NCBI GenBank assembly: GCA_036362985.1
Contig: JAYGXS010000009.1
Location: 23,721,446 to 23,785,445, forward strand
Origin: Ligula intestinalis
Taxonomy: Eukaryota; Platyhelminthes; Cestoda; Diphyllobothriidea; Diphyllobothriidae
Length of the DNA: 64,000 bases
Direction of reading: 5' to 3'
In this document: positions 22,200 through 33,532 of the stretch, piece after piece
Layout: every line of letters starts with the position of its first letter
Numbering within the stretch: the first letter of the stretch is position 1
Notes under the pieces: model-generated
What the model was told of the DNA's origin: nothing
The model's input: only the letters and a program-made list of their open reading frames with translations
The model's database searches: none
Translations under genes and position numbers: made by a program

Positions 22200-22960
22200 C
22201 CACCGCACGAGTTCCGGTCCACAACAATCCCTCTCAGTCGTTCGATATCCGGTCTGGCGTCCGACAGGGCTGCGTCCTTTCACCAATTCAGTTTAACTAC
22301 GTCATCGACTGGAATCTCGGTAAGGCCCTACATGAAGAGGACGGTGTTGAGCTCGCACCCGGACGCCGACCAACTGATCTTGACTACGCCGATGATATTG
22401 GGCTGCTAGCCTCAAGTTTTGGTGGTCTACAGTCAGTAGTGTTGCGGCAAAATGAGATCGCTACGTCGGTTGGCATGTCCATAAATTCCGGAAAAACGAA
22501 GTTATTCTCGAGCTGCGTTCCTGACCAGGAGAAAGCACCACTGGGGATTAATGGCCATCAACTTGAAGAAGTAGACAGCTTTAAATTCCTCGGGGCGAAG
22601 CTGCTCGCTGGGTTTTCTCAGTCCATAGAAAGCGCCTATGGATCCGACATGACATCTCCGCCGCCATGAAGATTTGTGTATACCGTGCATCCATCCGGTC
22701 AGTCGTCTTCTATGGCTGTGAATGCTGGGCTGTGCGCACTCAAGATGAGCGAAGACTGGAGGCCTTTGGACACCGATGCCTGAGGACAATATTACGAGTT
22801 AACTATACCGACTTCAGCTCCAATGAGACAGTCCACACCCGCTGCAATCGTAGCGCGAGGATATCTCAGGCCATTCAAGCAAGGCAACTGAGGTGGTTTG
22901 GACACGTTCTTCGTCGTCCGCCCCACGAGCTTAGCTATGCTACCCTCGACCCACCACCGC
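22200..22960 (+). pseudogene. RTE-like reverse transcriptase C-terminal part
   Basis: The palm motif YADD is kept (DYADDIGLL) together with the thumb-region VDSFKFLGAKLL. Shifts are present near 22660 (deletion of part of the NGQSK..VSRID block) and the endonuclease domain is missing. Confidence 0.75.
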
Positions 22961-24640
22961 AGCGGACCGTGGCAGTCTCAATTGACCTGTCACGAGCCTT
23001 TGACTGCGTCCGCCACGATCAGCTCCTGCAGGACTTGGTCTCATTGAACGTCCCGACTGGCCTGGTCCGATGGTTGGCGGCTTACATCCGTGGCCGTCAC
23101 GATCGTGTCCTCTTCCGGGGCGCTCTCTCCAAGCCCCGTAAGCAGTCCTGTAGCGTCCTTCAAGGCTCTGTGCTCAGCCCGACACTCTTTAACATCTACA
23201 TGCGAGAGCTCCCACTCCCCCGGGCACCTGTGCAAGTGGTATCCTATGCGGACGATATTACGTTCTTCTGCCGGCACCATGACATCGATCAGGCTGCACA
23301 GCTCCTCACGGAGTTCATGCCTGTTGTCGAAAACTTCCTCACCCAGCGCGGAATGACGATCTCGGCAGCCAAGTCGTCCGTAACTGTTTTACGCTCGATC
23401 CGAAGGAGTTCAATCGTCATCCGGTCATCACCGTCAATGGGGCGTCCTTACCGCTCGTCCGCAAGCCCAAACTCCTTGGTGTGCGTTTTGATCCGCTCTT
23501 CACGTTCGCAGACCATGCCAGGGAGACCGCAAGCAAAGTAAGCCGCTGCACCAAGGTCCTCAAGGCTCTAGCAGGCACATCCTGGGGCTGTGCGAAAGAG
23601 AGTCTGTCGACTGCTTTCAAGGCACTGGCCAAGCCGCACCTCATTTATGCGACATCAATCTGGTCTCCTACGATGAGCTCTTCCAGCCTCCGCCGCCTCC
23701 AGTCAGCCCAAAACGCTGCCCTCCGCACGATCACGGGTTGCTATAAAATGTCGCCTATAGATCATCTTCATGCGGAGGCTTCTGTTCTACCGGTCGCCCA
23801 TCACAACACTCTCCTTAGCCAGCAGTTCTGGTGGAGTTGTTCGCAACCCGGCCATCCCAATCATCACCGTTGCACCGCTCCCGAGCCCTGCCGCAACGCC
23901 CAGCCGTCTATTCGAGCACTCCACAAGGAAGCTGTTGCCTCGTCTCTCGCAGATCTACCTGTTGATAGCTCTGCCACCAAGACAGGCTTCCAGCGTCTCC
24001 ACCAGAGATTCGTTGTCGAGGAGAAACGAGGTTATCGTCCCCCGGTCCTTTTGGGTGGCTATCCACCTCCGATCGCGGCCTCGGAACGACATCTCCCGAG
24101 GGTCACTCGCTGTACTCTGGCGCAGCTACGCAGTGGCTACTGTATGCTCCTTCGCAAGTACCAGCACCGGCTCAACCCATCCATACCCGACTGCTGTCCC
24201 GACTGCGGCGTCTCGCCGCATGACTGCCGTCATCTGTTCGCCTGCAGTTCTCGGCCAGGCACCCACCTCACTCCCGCGGACTTGTGGCTCAAGCCGGTCG
24301 AGGTTGCGGCTTTTCTCCGTCTCCCAACTACTCCCAGTTTGGATTCCGGCGGGGATTCCTGATCCAACTATGGGCTACGACACACACACACCACCGCAGC
24401 CCACCTCGAAACCACAGCAGACGCGTCTTCGACCGCGTTCCCACCCGCTCTCAGAGCGGCCAAGGTCTGCTACACCAAACCTGCCTATGATGGATCCATC
24501 TCTTTTCCTCTCCATCTGTTTTTTTATGACATAGCAGCCCCTCCTGACTATGCTGCTCCGACTCCTCCTTCTCCTCCTCCTCGCCGGCGGGATTGAGGCC
24601 CACCCGTTGGGGTTCCGGATCCAACAAGGGCTACTTGCCT
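22961..24640 (+). mobile_element. Jockey-like non-LTR element, 5'-truncated, nested in the RTE copy
   Basis: It begins at about 22961 with VAVSIDLSRAFDCVRHDQLLQDL (RT motif A), followed by VLQGSVLSPTLFNIYM, VVSYADDITFF, and, after a frameshift at about 23400, KPKLLGVRFDPLFTFADHA (23481 frame), IYATSIWSPT and LRTITGC. It ends with a Cys/His cluster CCPDCGVSPHDCRHLFAC. The distal half continues in two overlapping frames. A near-identical minus-strand copy lies at 48620-49690. The high similarity between these copies suggests fairly recent activity. Confidence 0.85.
22963..24362 (+). pseudogene. Jockey-like RT and C-terminal zinc-cluster region
   Basis: The YADD catalytic box is intact (SYADDITFFC). 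The C-terminal C-x2-C...H-x4-C-type motif (CCPDCG..PHDCRHLFAC) is a feature of some Jockey/I-group ORF2 proteins. A frameshift near 23400-23480 separates the RT palm from the thumb (TVNGASLPLVRKPKLLGVRF). The endonuclease and first RT motifs are truncated. Confidence 0.75.
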
Positions 24641-25087
24641 GCCTGTCTACCTCGAAACGTCGAAGAGGAGGGCAAATGAAGACCTGGCTCGACACCGTCC
24701 ATCAAGACATGGAAGCAGCTCTTGGACCTTCTATCTTCGGTCTCCGTCACTAAAGAAGAGACCGGGTGGATCTCTCCAGATCCGCTGCCACCAATCGTCA
24801 CGCATGGGCACCGGTACCATCCGTGACATCATTGAGGCCGGCTAGACCAGGCATGAACACAGCCGTAACAAGCACAAGAACAATCCTTCCATCGCAGGAG
24901 CTCGTTGGTTAGCCGCCAGGCTTAACTTTTAGGCTAGGGGATTTATGATGGAGGCACAGAGGGAATAGTTCGGTAGGGGGTAGCAGGAGACCAGAGTCTT
25001 GTGACCGACTGAGACAGTGCTATAACGCACACCTAAAGCGCAATGCGCTTTAAAAAAAAGAAAAAAAAACGGCAGTGATGTGCATAC

Positions 25088-25276
25088 CAAATTGGCGGTC
25101 GGCGGAGGAACGGAAATCAAGTCATTACTGGCTGTGGTGGGCGTCGCTCGTTTCTCCCTCAAGGAGCTTGGTCTGTCTGAGTCGAACATCAGGTAGTCGC
25201 TGCGTTTGGTCTTCCCCTCGGCGGTGGAGGTAACAGACGACCGCTTGGAAGTTTTGCGCTCCCCATTGCGTACAGC
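25088..25276 (-). CDS. AP3D1: AP-3 delta exon E11 (hinge)
   Basis: The acceptor is CTTCTTTCTAG and the donor is TTG|GTATGC. The 63 codons are phase 0 at both ends. The sequence is basic and Ser/Thr-rich (SKRSSVTSTAEGKTKRSDY), then DSDRPSSLREKRATP, as expected for the flexible hinge before the ear. Sequence conservation is weak here; the call rests on splice sites, phase and position between E10 and E12. Confidence 0.65.
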
Positions 25277-26239
25277 CTAGAAAGAAGACATTTGAGGGTC
25301 AACAGCGGCAGATGGCAAGCACGCCCGAGCCCCTTACTATAGATTTCAAAGCCAACTGGATGAACTACTTGCGTATGGGATTGGTAAAGTTACAGGCTCA
25401 TAAAGGCAGTAAGAAAGAAAAATAAATTAATCGCCAAACCCTATGTGACACTAGCACGTTTGCATCAAGGAGAGGACGTTCGGTGCGTGGAGTTCAAATG
25501 CAAAGTCATCCAGCATCGCTCTCCACAACATGAACAGGGTAAGGCGGTAAGCTTGTGCGATTTTTTATGAAAAAACAACAGAGCTAGGACGAGGCCCGGA
25601 ATAATGAAGATGGTCATGTTGGTTCGCATATTCTCAATGTAATTAAAACTATCGTAGTGCCCGTCAGCGTTCACAGGGTGCAATACACACTTCTGAAAGT
25701 GGGTTAAAGCCGGATAGGTGTCTGGGACGACGGCAAAAACTGCAGTTACCGCACTCGGTGGGGTGCGGTCGCCTGAGACAATCGTTGGTGACTATATGGC
25801 GGAAGGTCCTGTAAAGAACTAAGTGAACTAAAATATAATGCAGAATGACCACCATGACTGGTTGGTCCCCGAACAGCATAGTCGGTGCTAGGACGGCACA
25901 GAAGGTGAGTCAACCCTCTAGCCGTCGTTGGGTCAGAATGACAAGGAGACAAAAACACGCGATAGCGCAAGTGCACAAAGGGCCAGGTTACGCGCGACCT
26001 TCAAGCGCCGACACCAAGCGAGGGCACAAAGAGTTACGCGCGCACACGAAACAGCGCGGCTGGGTTGTCACCCTGGACTCATCAGCATCACACGACTGTC
26101 CGGATAAGCGTCCCGCACCGGGACCAATATGAAGAGAGACAGGGCACAAAGACTGCTTACCCTTCAATACGAGACTACGGACAGAAGGCGGGATTCTGTT
26201 GCCCACACGAAAGCGTGCTGCCTACATCGAAGAAAAGCT

Positions 26240-26420
26240 GTATAAAATACGATTCTGCCGACTGGGACGCTGGTCAGTTGAGACACACTCGCAGAAGCTG
26301 GTGTACACACACAGAGAGATTTATGCAGTAAACTCTTCTCTACTATCCTGTGTGTCTTCACTACCTAACATACAACAGCGGGACATAAAAGTCACGGGCG
26401 GAATTCAGGCGACCAAATTC
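26240..26420 (+). repeat. Possible LTR end (weak)
   Basis: GTATAAAATACG at about 26239, then a short leader and ACCTAACATACAACAGCGGG resemble the TATA-to-primer-binding end of an LTR. A similar TCCTAACACGCAACTGGGG string occurs at 15828. No partner LTR was matched, so this is tentative. Confidence 0.2.
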
Positions 26421-26429
26421 TCGACACCG

Positions 26430-28120
26430 TTTATAAGTCAGACAACGCCCTGTGCACCGCCGCATCGTATGGACTTGGATGACCAGACTTAGAACCGCGC
26501 ACTTGACAGCTTATCCGATTTTCTGCAAGTGTTCCCATCATCCGTCAGAACAGATACAGTGAAACCTCGGCTAACGAGGTTAATCCGCTCCGGCACCGAG
26601 CTCGTGATGTGCCACGCTCGTCTTGAAAAACGCAGCCAATCAAACTGCATCAGTTCACTGAGTGGCCGCAGGCGACCGAGGACCCATGCTCTGAGAGGAA
26701 GACTCAACGGCACGATAGTTAAACCGTCGATTTTGACGATATCCACCAGGAGCTTCAGCAAGCTGAAGGCAGACGCGGTGACAATTCAATTCAACAGCAC
26801 ACACACAGACACGCGCACTGACAGTTCGTTAATCGAAACACATTTTCTGCGAGTGGCTTGCTCTTTGCCTGAAATGCTCGTACGCGGGGTTGCTCTTCAC
26901 CTGAGGCTCCCTTGTTAAGGAATTCAAAATAACCGGCTGGGATTTACAGGCCTGCCGAGGACTCCAATAAAATCTGCCCCAATAATGCGTCCGTTGATTA
27001 CATGTATGGTAACTTAAGGGAGGTTTTTGCAATCTGGACCACACGCTCTCTTACCCCGTTTAATTTACAAGAGGCCAAGGGAAATTAAAGATTGGCGTAG
27101 ACCAAGCAACCATTAAGGCATACCGCATCCGTCAACACGTACCTCCTTCGGGTCGAACATAATCAGGACCCTCTTAACATAAAGATCATAATTGGGGCGA
27201 GCGTTGCCGTAAGACCAACAAAATAAAAATAAAAAATCCATCGCAAGTAGCTACCCGGCACGTCCACAGGTGGCGGATAGTGGACCGACATTCAGTGAAG
27301 GTTTAGCTGTGAAAAAAGCGGACTCTCGGGTCTGACGAATAAGCAGTCACGGACCAGTACTGGTAGTGCTACCAGGGCGCGGCTGGCTGAGGCCTGGCAA
27401 GCCAGAAATCTATAAAGTGTCGCAAAGCCTGACGACAGCACTATGACATGGCAAGCGTGAACCGCCATCAAATACGTTAACCTGCCACCGCTGTCTTGTG
27501 GTAAGGTTGTTGAGCCAAAGCCCTAGGGAAGAAAATCTTGAACAAACAATCCGAGCGGCTGTTGGATACCCACTCGCACTCAAAACTCCCAAGTCACCTG
27601 AACGAGATAAAATACATCGCAAGTAGCCCTCAGCTCAGGGGATCGAGTTATGCTGCAGGCTAGCAACCATTCAAGTCCCACAACATCCAGGGCGCCGTGA
27701 CGGCTGGCGACTGCTGTAGGCTTCATGGAAAAGTCGTGCAGAATCGGTCCACCTTCTCATGCCTCTCTCTCTCTCACACACAGAGCACGAACCCCTGGCA
27801 CGGCAGAGTCAGATGGACTTAGCACTTAACACAGCGACGACTGACGTCACATAAGGAGTGCGTTACGTGTGTGTGCGTCAAAGGCCGATTTAGGTTCACT
27901 GCAACAGTTCCCTGCGTTCTCGGGGGGAGGGGGTTCAACGGTCTTCTCCAACCGCTCCATACGAGACAACTGAGAAAAGCATCAGAGAAGACCTCTGATG
28001 CGCGGGTTCAAATCCCGCCAAACGCCTCGAGTTTTTTCACAATTGGGTCAACTCAAACTAAGCAAATCTGCCAAACCTCCTAATAACTGAGAAAAGAGTG
28101 TAAGAATAACAAGTGCAGAA
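26430..28120. other. Intron sequence with little recognised
   Basis: At 26557 a pogo-like terminal motif CAGTGAAACCTCGGCTAACG follows a TA dinucleotide; a related motif lies at 44016. At 28004-28018 a T-arm-like GGGTTCAAATCCCGCC is present but no complete tRNA could be folded. Nothing else is supported. Confidence 0.4.
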
Positions 28121-28127
28121 GAGGGAC

Positions 28128-28334
28128 CTGTTTTTTGGAAGAGGCGCCGGCGGCGGAGGCAGTGGACGAGGTTTCCTTGGCTTTTCGTGGGACACGCTTT
28201 TTCGCCGGCGATTTCTTCACAGAGGACGGCACCAGTTCAGGCTCCGGTGGGATATCTAACTTAATATCCAGCAGCCGGTGGGGATCGTTCTGGTCGAGTT
28301 CGTCCGGTGAATCCAGCTCATGTAGAGTGACGCC
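28128..28334 (-). CDS. AP3D1: AP-3 delta exon E10 (hinge, DPxRxLDI block)
   Basis: The acceptor is a C-run ending CCCAG and the donor is AAACAG|GTCCCT. The 69 codons are phase 0 at both ends. It contains ELDQNDPHRLLDIKLDIP, matching the conserved DPNDPYRALDIDLD block of animal AP3D1, then a Lys/Ser/Ala-rich linker (KKSPAKKRVPRKAKETSS). The acceptor polypyrimidine tract is an unusually pure 13-C run. Confidence 0.85.
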
Positions 28335-29124
28335 CTGGGGGGGGGGGGGGAGAGGAGACGGTAAAAGATAAATGAGCCAGCTGGGCAGCAATACACAACC
28401 GATTTTACAAGTATTGATTGGTTTGAAAATACAACAGTGGGGTGCGCGCAGCCCATCTGATGGCTTACCTACGAGTCACCCACCACTTTCGAAGGTAGTG
28501 GAGAGGATAAGAGCCTTCAGTGAAGACTAACTGAGAGATGAGCAACCTGTTACGGCAGCTCGAACACCTTTAAGCATTGTTGAGCACTGATCGAATAAAA
28601 GCAAAGCAGCATTTGCAGGTAGCTTGTAGGGCTTTATCCGCGTCGTTTGCCATCAGCCCTAGAATTCTAAGGCGGCGCAGAATCTAAAGACCCCCCGCAG
28701 GAAGAATAATGCTCCCAGCGAGCCACTGTCTGCCAAACACAGTCTAGCAGGGTAAATACAATGGCCAAAAGGCCACAGGGTCAACCGATTGCGGACCAAT
28801 GTCCACGAGCACGTAATTGATGACTGGTTAAATATGTGGAGAAGAGGTTATTTGTGCGGTCCCCGGACTCGAACGCAAAAAAATGTGGCGACGGCAAACA
28901 AAGTCCAGTTGGAAATCACTGTACCTACTTTCCCCGTCAGCCGATCGAGCCGCAGAAAGCGTCTGCTCAATCCACCCACCCGACCAACCTGGACAATGAA
29001 TGATTGTGTCGGTTCGGCGAAACATGGTTCTCAAATAGTCCACTTCATTGAGGATAGAGGCTAACAACAGAAATAAGGGTAAAGAAACTTAGCAAGGTCA
29101 CCGAGAAGACCATCAAACCCAGAA

Positions 29125-29600
29125 AGCATTGCCGGCAAAGACAAGGGAGACTGTAAATCACCAGTTCTGACTTATTAGCCCTCGTTAGCCAGTCATAAGT
29201 GGTGCACCACCCGAGGTTAGAACTTGCGAGCTTTGAGATTAGAAGTGCAACGCTCTAACCACCGAGCCAGGAGTCCGTTGTAGTATCAGTTTAGATCGGC
29301 AGTTATTGAAATTCGTTGATTAAAGTTCACCAATCGCTTATGCAATTCATTCGTCCCGTTCTTCGTTAAGGCTCACTCTCGAGTGCCGCCAGCAGTCACA
29401 CAGTAGCTAGTATTGTAGGCAGACAAGATGAAGCGACAAAAAATGAGCTCGATGATTAGAGTACTGGGCTTCTCAGCAAAAGGTCACGGGTTCGGGCCTC
29501 TGGAGCCGCTGCACCGCCTGGGGTTGGGCATGCCTGGCTGACGACCGCTACTAAGCCAGAAATGGCCATTCCAGTCACCTTTGTCCCCGCCGGCATGAAC
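29125..29600. mobile_element. Pair of tRNA-like SINEs in inverted orientation (pair 1)
   Basis: A minus-strand copy (about 29125-29290) and a plus-strand copy (about 29440-29600) share a tRNA-like head and a tail (GACTTATTAGCC / CTAAGCCAGAAATGGCCATTCCAGTC). The plus copy has an A-box-like GAGCTCGATGA (29445) and a B-box-like GGGTTCGGGCC (29488). The same head-to-head arrangement with a similar spacer recurs at 36640-37125. Pol III-transcribed SINEs are inferred. Confidence 0.6.
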
Positions 29601-29745
29601 ACAACTTTCAACCAAAGAATAACCCAAAATTAGTTGGCCAACAACAGAAAGGAAATAAAAAGAAATGCGAGTCCAAAGACGATGCAGCGGCGAGCCGCCA
29701 CGATGGTGTCAAAAATGCAAGTAAAAGTATGAGGCGCGACCGAAC

Positions 29746-29863
29746 CTCTGGTAGATCCAAGACTGTACTGACTTGTACAGCTGGTGACAGGTCAGCATCC
29801 TCATCACCCAGATCGGCAGCAGCCATTTTGTTCTTGCGATGCGATCCGCCTTTGTTCCGTTGG
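29746..29863 (-). CDS. AP3D1: AP-3 delta exon E9 (hinge)
   Basis: The acceptor is TTTGTCCTTTTTAG and the donor is CCAGAG|GTTCGG. The exon starts by completing a Gly codon from E8 and ends in phase 0. It encodes GSHRKNKMAAADLGDEDADL, then SPAVQVSTVLDLPE, which parallels the human block with the acidic DED, the AQQV and the EEMPE ending just before the DPNDPYR exon. The donor GTTCGG is weak but phase fits. Confidence 0.75.
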
Positions 29864-29992
29864 CTAAAAAGGACAAAATACAGAGAGTAGCTAGGCATCA
29901 CACACACACAACTCTGGCCGCCTGCAAAAGGACCAGCTTATTGTGAAGAACGCAGCAAGGGAGGGGAAATGCAAGAAGAAGGCGGTGCATAC

Positions 29993-30083
29993 CCGCAGAT
30001 TTTAGTTTTCTTTGTCTCCAGCTGTTTGAACTGCTTCTGCATTTCCATCGCCAGTCTGTCAGAACTCATGAGCCTCGGCATTG
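29993..30083 (-). CDS. AP3D1: AP-3 delta exon E8 (hinge coiled-coil-like part)
   Basis: The acceptor is CTTGTCTCCAG and the donor is TGCGG|GTATGC. The exon starts in phase 1 and ends in phase 2, matching E7 and E9. It encodes MPRLMSSDRLAMEMQKQF and KQLETKKTK, parallel to the animal PMSDQYVKLEEERRHRQKLEKDK region. Confidence 0.8.
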
Positions 30084-30384
30084 CTGGAGACAAGGAGAGA
30101 AAAGGAAAGAGTAGAGTAGAATGGACTAGAAAGAAGTGCATTACTTCACCAAAAACTTGCAAGGTGCAGGTCTAACAGGCGCTTTCCTCATGACTCCTCC
30201 CGCGGTGCACTATCGATCTGCACAAGCCGCCGGCCGGGATTAGTGCTGTGTTCTACAACTCTGGTCAGCCCGAAAGCCAATCGCCATATTACCCCTCAAG
30301 GACACAATCTCATTGGTCCGATTGCGCCTGCCTGCACGCGCGCTGCTGGTCCTAACTATGCTGTGGCAAGTACGTTAAGAGACT

Positions 30385-30455
30385 TCTACTTTTGTGCTCT
30401 TCTTGTTGTGTTCTGCCTTGGGGATTCGAACAAGGCGTAGTTTGGTGTCACATTA
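30385..30455. repeat. Dispersed repeat R1, copy 4 (partial)
   Basis: CTTCTTGTTGTGTTCTGCC, TTGGGGATTCGAACAAGGCG, then TGTCACA; the same order as the other R1 copies. Confidence 0.5.
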
Positions 30456-30739
30456 CAACAAAACCAACTGAAAGCGTAGGAGCTTAACGAAATTGATGTA
30501 GAGATTCTTTAAAGCATGTACGCAGACTCTCGGGCAGTTATGAACAACTACAAACGGGGAAGTCAGGTGGGTTTAGAATGGAAATACAGCAGATGTGCTA
30601 TCGCATTAAATGTTAGCCGAACTTCTGAAATTTGTCTTTGCTTCGGAAAAAAAACTGCCTAATGGCAGGATACTCCAGTCACGACATACTGCTACCGACC
30701 ACCAACCGCCTGTCAAAAGTACACTCCGTGTAATAAATG

Positions 30740-31100
30740 ACTACCTAGGAAGCATAAACTCTTGAAACTGACTTTTAGTGCCTTAATGAATTTAACTATA
30801 ATTTGTAGAAGACTTGCACAAACAATTTACTCCGTGTACTCGTTTGGTGACAGATGACGTCTGCTCAGAAGCTTATATCTAAAAATGGTATTTGTCAGTG
30901 TTAACAGACTTGTCCAATTCCCAAATAATTTTGAATCTGACATTCTTTCTTAAGCAACTGTCTGTTTGAGTCATGTTTTCAGAACCACCCAAACATTTCA
31001 ATTCAGTGCCGAGAAAAATGAGCGTCCACAACACCAGTCGCCTGAGATGCATTAAAAAATTTCTATAACAAGTTACCTCTTGAAAAAGCGCTTTAATTAT
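30740..31100. repeat. Fragments of the foldback family and a second dispersed repeat (R2)
   Basis: The left half (30790-30950) carries TACTCGTTTGGTGACAGATGACG and CCAAATAATTTTGAATCTGAC, as in the element at 12601. The right part (30975-31090), CAGAACCACCCAAACATTTC to TACCTCTTGAAAAAGCGCTTTAATTATA, is repeated at 63008-63145. Confidence 0.55.
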
Positions 31101-32940
31101 ACATATATTGGCGTCAAATATCTGCGTACTGTATTTTTTGAAGATAAAGTCAAGATCAGAATGGAAAATTTTGGGAAGTTTTTTGACTTCCCTAAAATTA
31201 GGGATTCATTTTCTGAATCATGTTTTGAAAGAGCAGAACAGTTTTCAGCCTATTTGCTTACTTCTAGACTCAATTCTAAGATAACAAAAGCATAACAGAG
31301 TGGCAGAATATCAATGACGACTTTGAGAAAACTAATAATCTTCTGCCTATTCCGTTACAGGTTTTTCTATTCATTAATTCCGCTGTATAAATTTTAAAAA
31401 ATGCTCGGACATATTTTGCATACGGCTTGACCAAGAAAATTGACAGTATGCCTTGGGTGTTTGTGCTTAAGCTTGTTTATGGTCGTTATTTAAGGTGGGG
31501 TATAACAAATAACAGCTTATTAAGTTTATTACTCAATTTGATGGCACATAACTTGACAGATTTACTAAATGGAATCTTTTAGACTTATTTCGCCCTTCGT
31601 TACCTAAAAATAATGCGCTATCTCATAATCGCACTAATATCAATTTCATGAAGGCAAAACAAGATAGTCATTTCTCTTAACATATATAATTTAAAAGTTT
31701 CCACTTTTTATTAACGTTCTTTCACAGTACAGCACGCAAAACAAGGAGCTTTTTTCTGCGATGTTTAACAGCATAGGAAATTTCTTGAATGTCAACAAAC
31801 GTTGGATTTGGCTCCAGTCGGTCCCGTTTTGCTCCCAGTACACTGATCCGAACCAAACTCTTTGCAACTAAACAGCATTTTGCACCTCAAGTCAACTCAA
31901 TGAAACAAAATAAACAACCACAAATGTAGATCTTCATATTTCATCAGATATGCAATCTACTGGACTTCTCAACGCTATTAGAAAGACGTTACCGCGTGCT
32001 GATAAAAGTAAACAACGTATGTGACCCGAATAACAAGCTATGAAATAGGGATCACCGCGACTTTATTTACTTTACATAACTGCCCGCTTCTTTCGTCACC
32101 CGTTTAGCAGCATGAATAATATGGACTAATAAGATGCATTACGAATGGGCATTTAATGGTCATAATAGCCTCATAATTAAAATGCTTGATAAGGCTTTCT
32201 TGTGAGGTCAGCTAATGGAAAAAGTTCACCAGCGCAAGTTTCTTACGGAAGCCGTGGTTAAAGATTTAATGCTTGATTAAGGCGTAGGTAATGCGTGATA
32301 ATAAATGCATAGTAGGAAATAAATGAAAGCCACTTGGAATTGTATCACTGAACTAAACAAATTATGTTAACAGCATGCGGAAAGAATGAAATCAACCAAT
32401 ATAAACAGCTATTGGTCAGCAAAAGATGTCTAAAGATTAATAATCATTTTAGAACACGTACTATTGGCTAACATAATAAAGAAAGGACTTGAATAGGCGC
32501 GAATTCGATCTACTGAAAATGCAGAAGTTTATGTTTCGATTACCAATCAAAGACAAAAGCGGCCTCACAAGGAAACCCCGCCGAATTTTTTTAAAGCTCT
32601 GCAGAATAAAACTTGAAGATGCGTAATTTTATACTAAAATGAGCACAAAAAAGAATATGTTTGCGCAGGTTTTCTATGAAATATGCTTCAAGTAATAAGG
32701 GCGTCAGAAATAAATGAGGAAAAATAGTACTTCTGCAAAATGGCGAAATCTGCGAAGGATTGATAATCACTCGAAAACCAGCATTAAATGTGGGTGTAAT
32801 GCTGATTATCATGCAGCCTAATCTTAAGTCACTTCAGTCATGACAGAATGCGGGCATTTAAAAGTGATTTTTTTTCTGACCGCTTACAAAAATTATACTC
32901 TGCGAAAAATGGATACTTAGTTAGTATGGATATAACTTAT
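31101..32940. other. AT-rich intron sequence, nothing recognised
   Basis: No exon, RNA gene or terminal repeat is seen. Short frames such as 31080-31295 have no family character. It lies in the largest placed AP-3 delta intron (E7-E8, 7.2 kb). Confidence 0.45.
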
Positions 32941-32950
32941 TGATTCTGCT

Positions 32951-33416
32951 GCCATTATAAAATTTAAATATATTTTATAGAAAACATTCACAAGATTTAT
33001 CTTTCTTTTACTCGGTTGGTAGAAAATTACGCCCTCTTTACATGTGATACTTAAGAAAAGGACATGTTTCGACTTCAAAAAAAGTCGGTAGCAAAGAGTT
33101 CGGAGCCAACCAGCGGCCAACAGGCGGGCCTAGCACGGGTATAATAAGAGACTTTCGGCAGGGCGAATTCACTCAGAGCTTATGGAAGAGCAAGCTCGGT
33201 ACTCTGAAGATGGACACGAGTGTTTCTGAGACGTCCGTCAAAATATAATTCGGTCCATTAACTTGTACCCCCTTCTTATTCTTCTTCTTCTTTTTCTCCT
33301 TCTTTTTCTCCTTCTTCTTCTTCTTCTTCTTCTTCTTCCTCTTTTTCTTCTTCTTCTTCTTCTTCTTCTTCTTTTTCTCCATCTTCTACTTCTTCTTCTT
33401 TTTCTCCTTCTTCTCC

Positions 33417-33458
<42 letters not shown>

Positions 33459-33486
33459 CTCTTCTTCTTCTCCTTCTTCTTCTTCT

Positions 33487-33532
<46 letters not shown>

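Larger units (their letters stand above)
22200..24845 (+). mobile_element. RTE-like non-LTR retrotransposon copy, split by a Jockey-like element
   Basis: RT motifs GVRQGCVLSP (about 22253), LDYADDIGLLAS (22378) and EEVDSFKFLGAKLL (22566) occur, followed in shifted frames by YGCECWAVRTQDERRLE, HRCLRTILRVNYTDFSSNETV and ISQAIQARQLRWFGHVLRRPPHEL (up to about 22930). The element resumes at about 24645 with KRRRGGQMKTWLDTVHQDMEAALGPS and ends after TIRDIIEAG-type sequence near 24845. The same 3' region occurs at 40378, 42885 (minus), 45419 and 58535. This copy lies between E12 and E11 of the AP-3 delta gene, antisense to it. Confidence 0.85.

Noticed and set aside
27980..28035. tRNA-like GGGTTCAAATCCCGCC followed by AAACGCCTCGAG
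   Set aside because: A T arm is present but no matching acceptor strand, D arm or anticodon arm could be found upstream; probably a tRNA-derived fragment.
28789..29067. Overlapping frames of 91 and 79 aa in the E9-E10 intron
   Set aside because: No domain, splice or repeat evidence for a gene.
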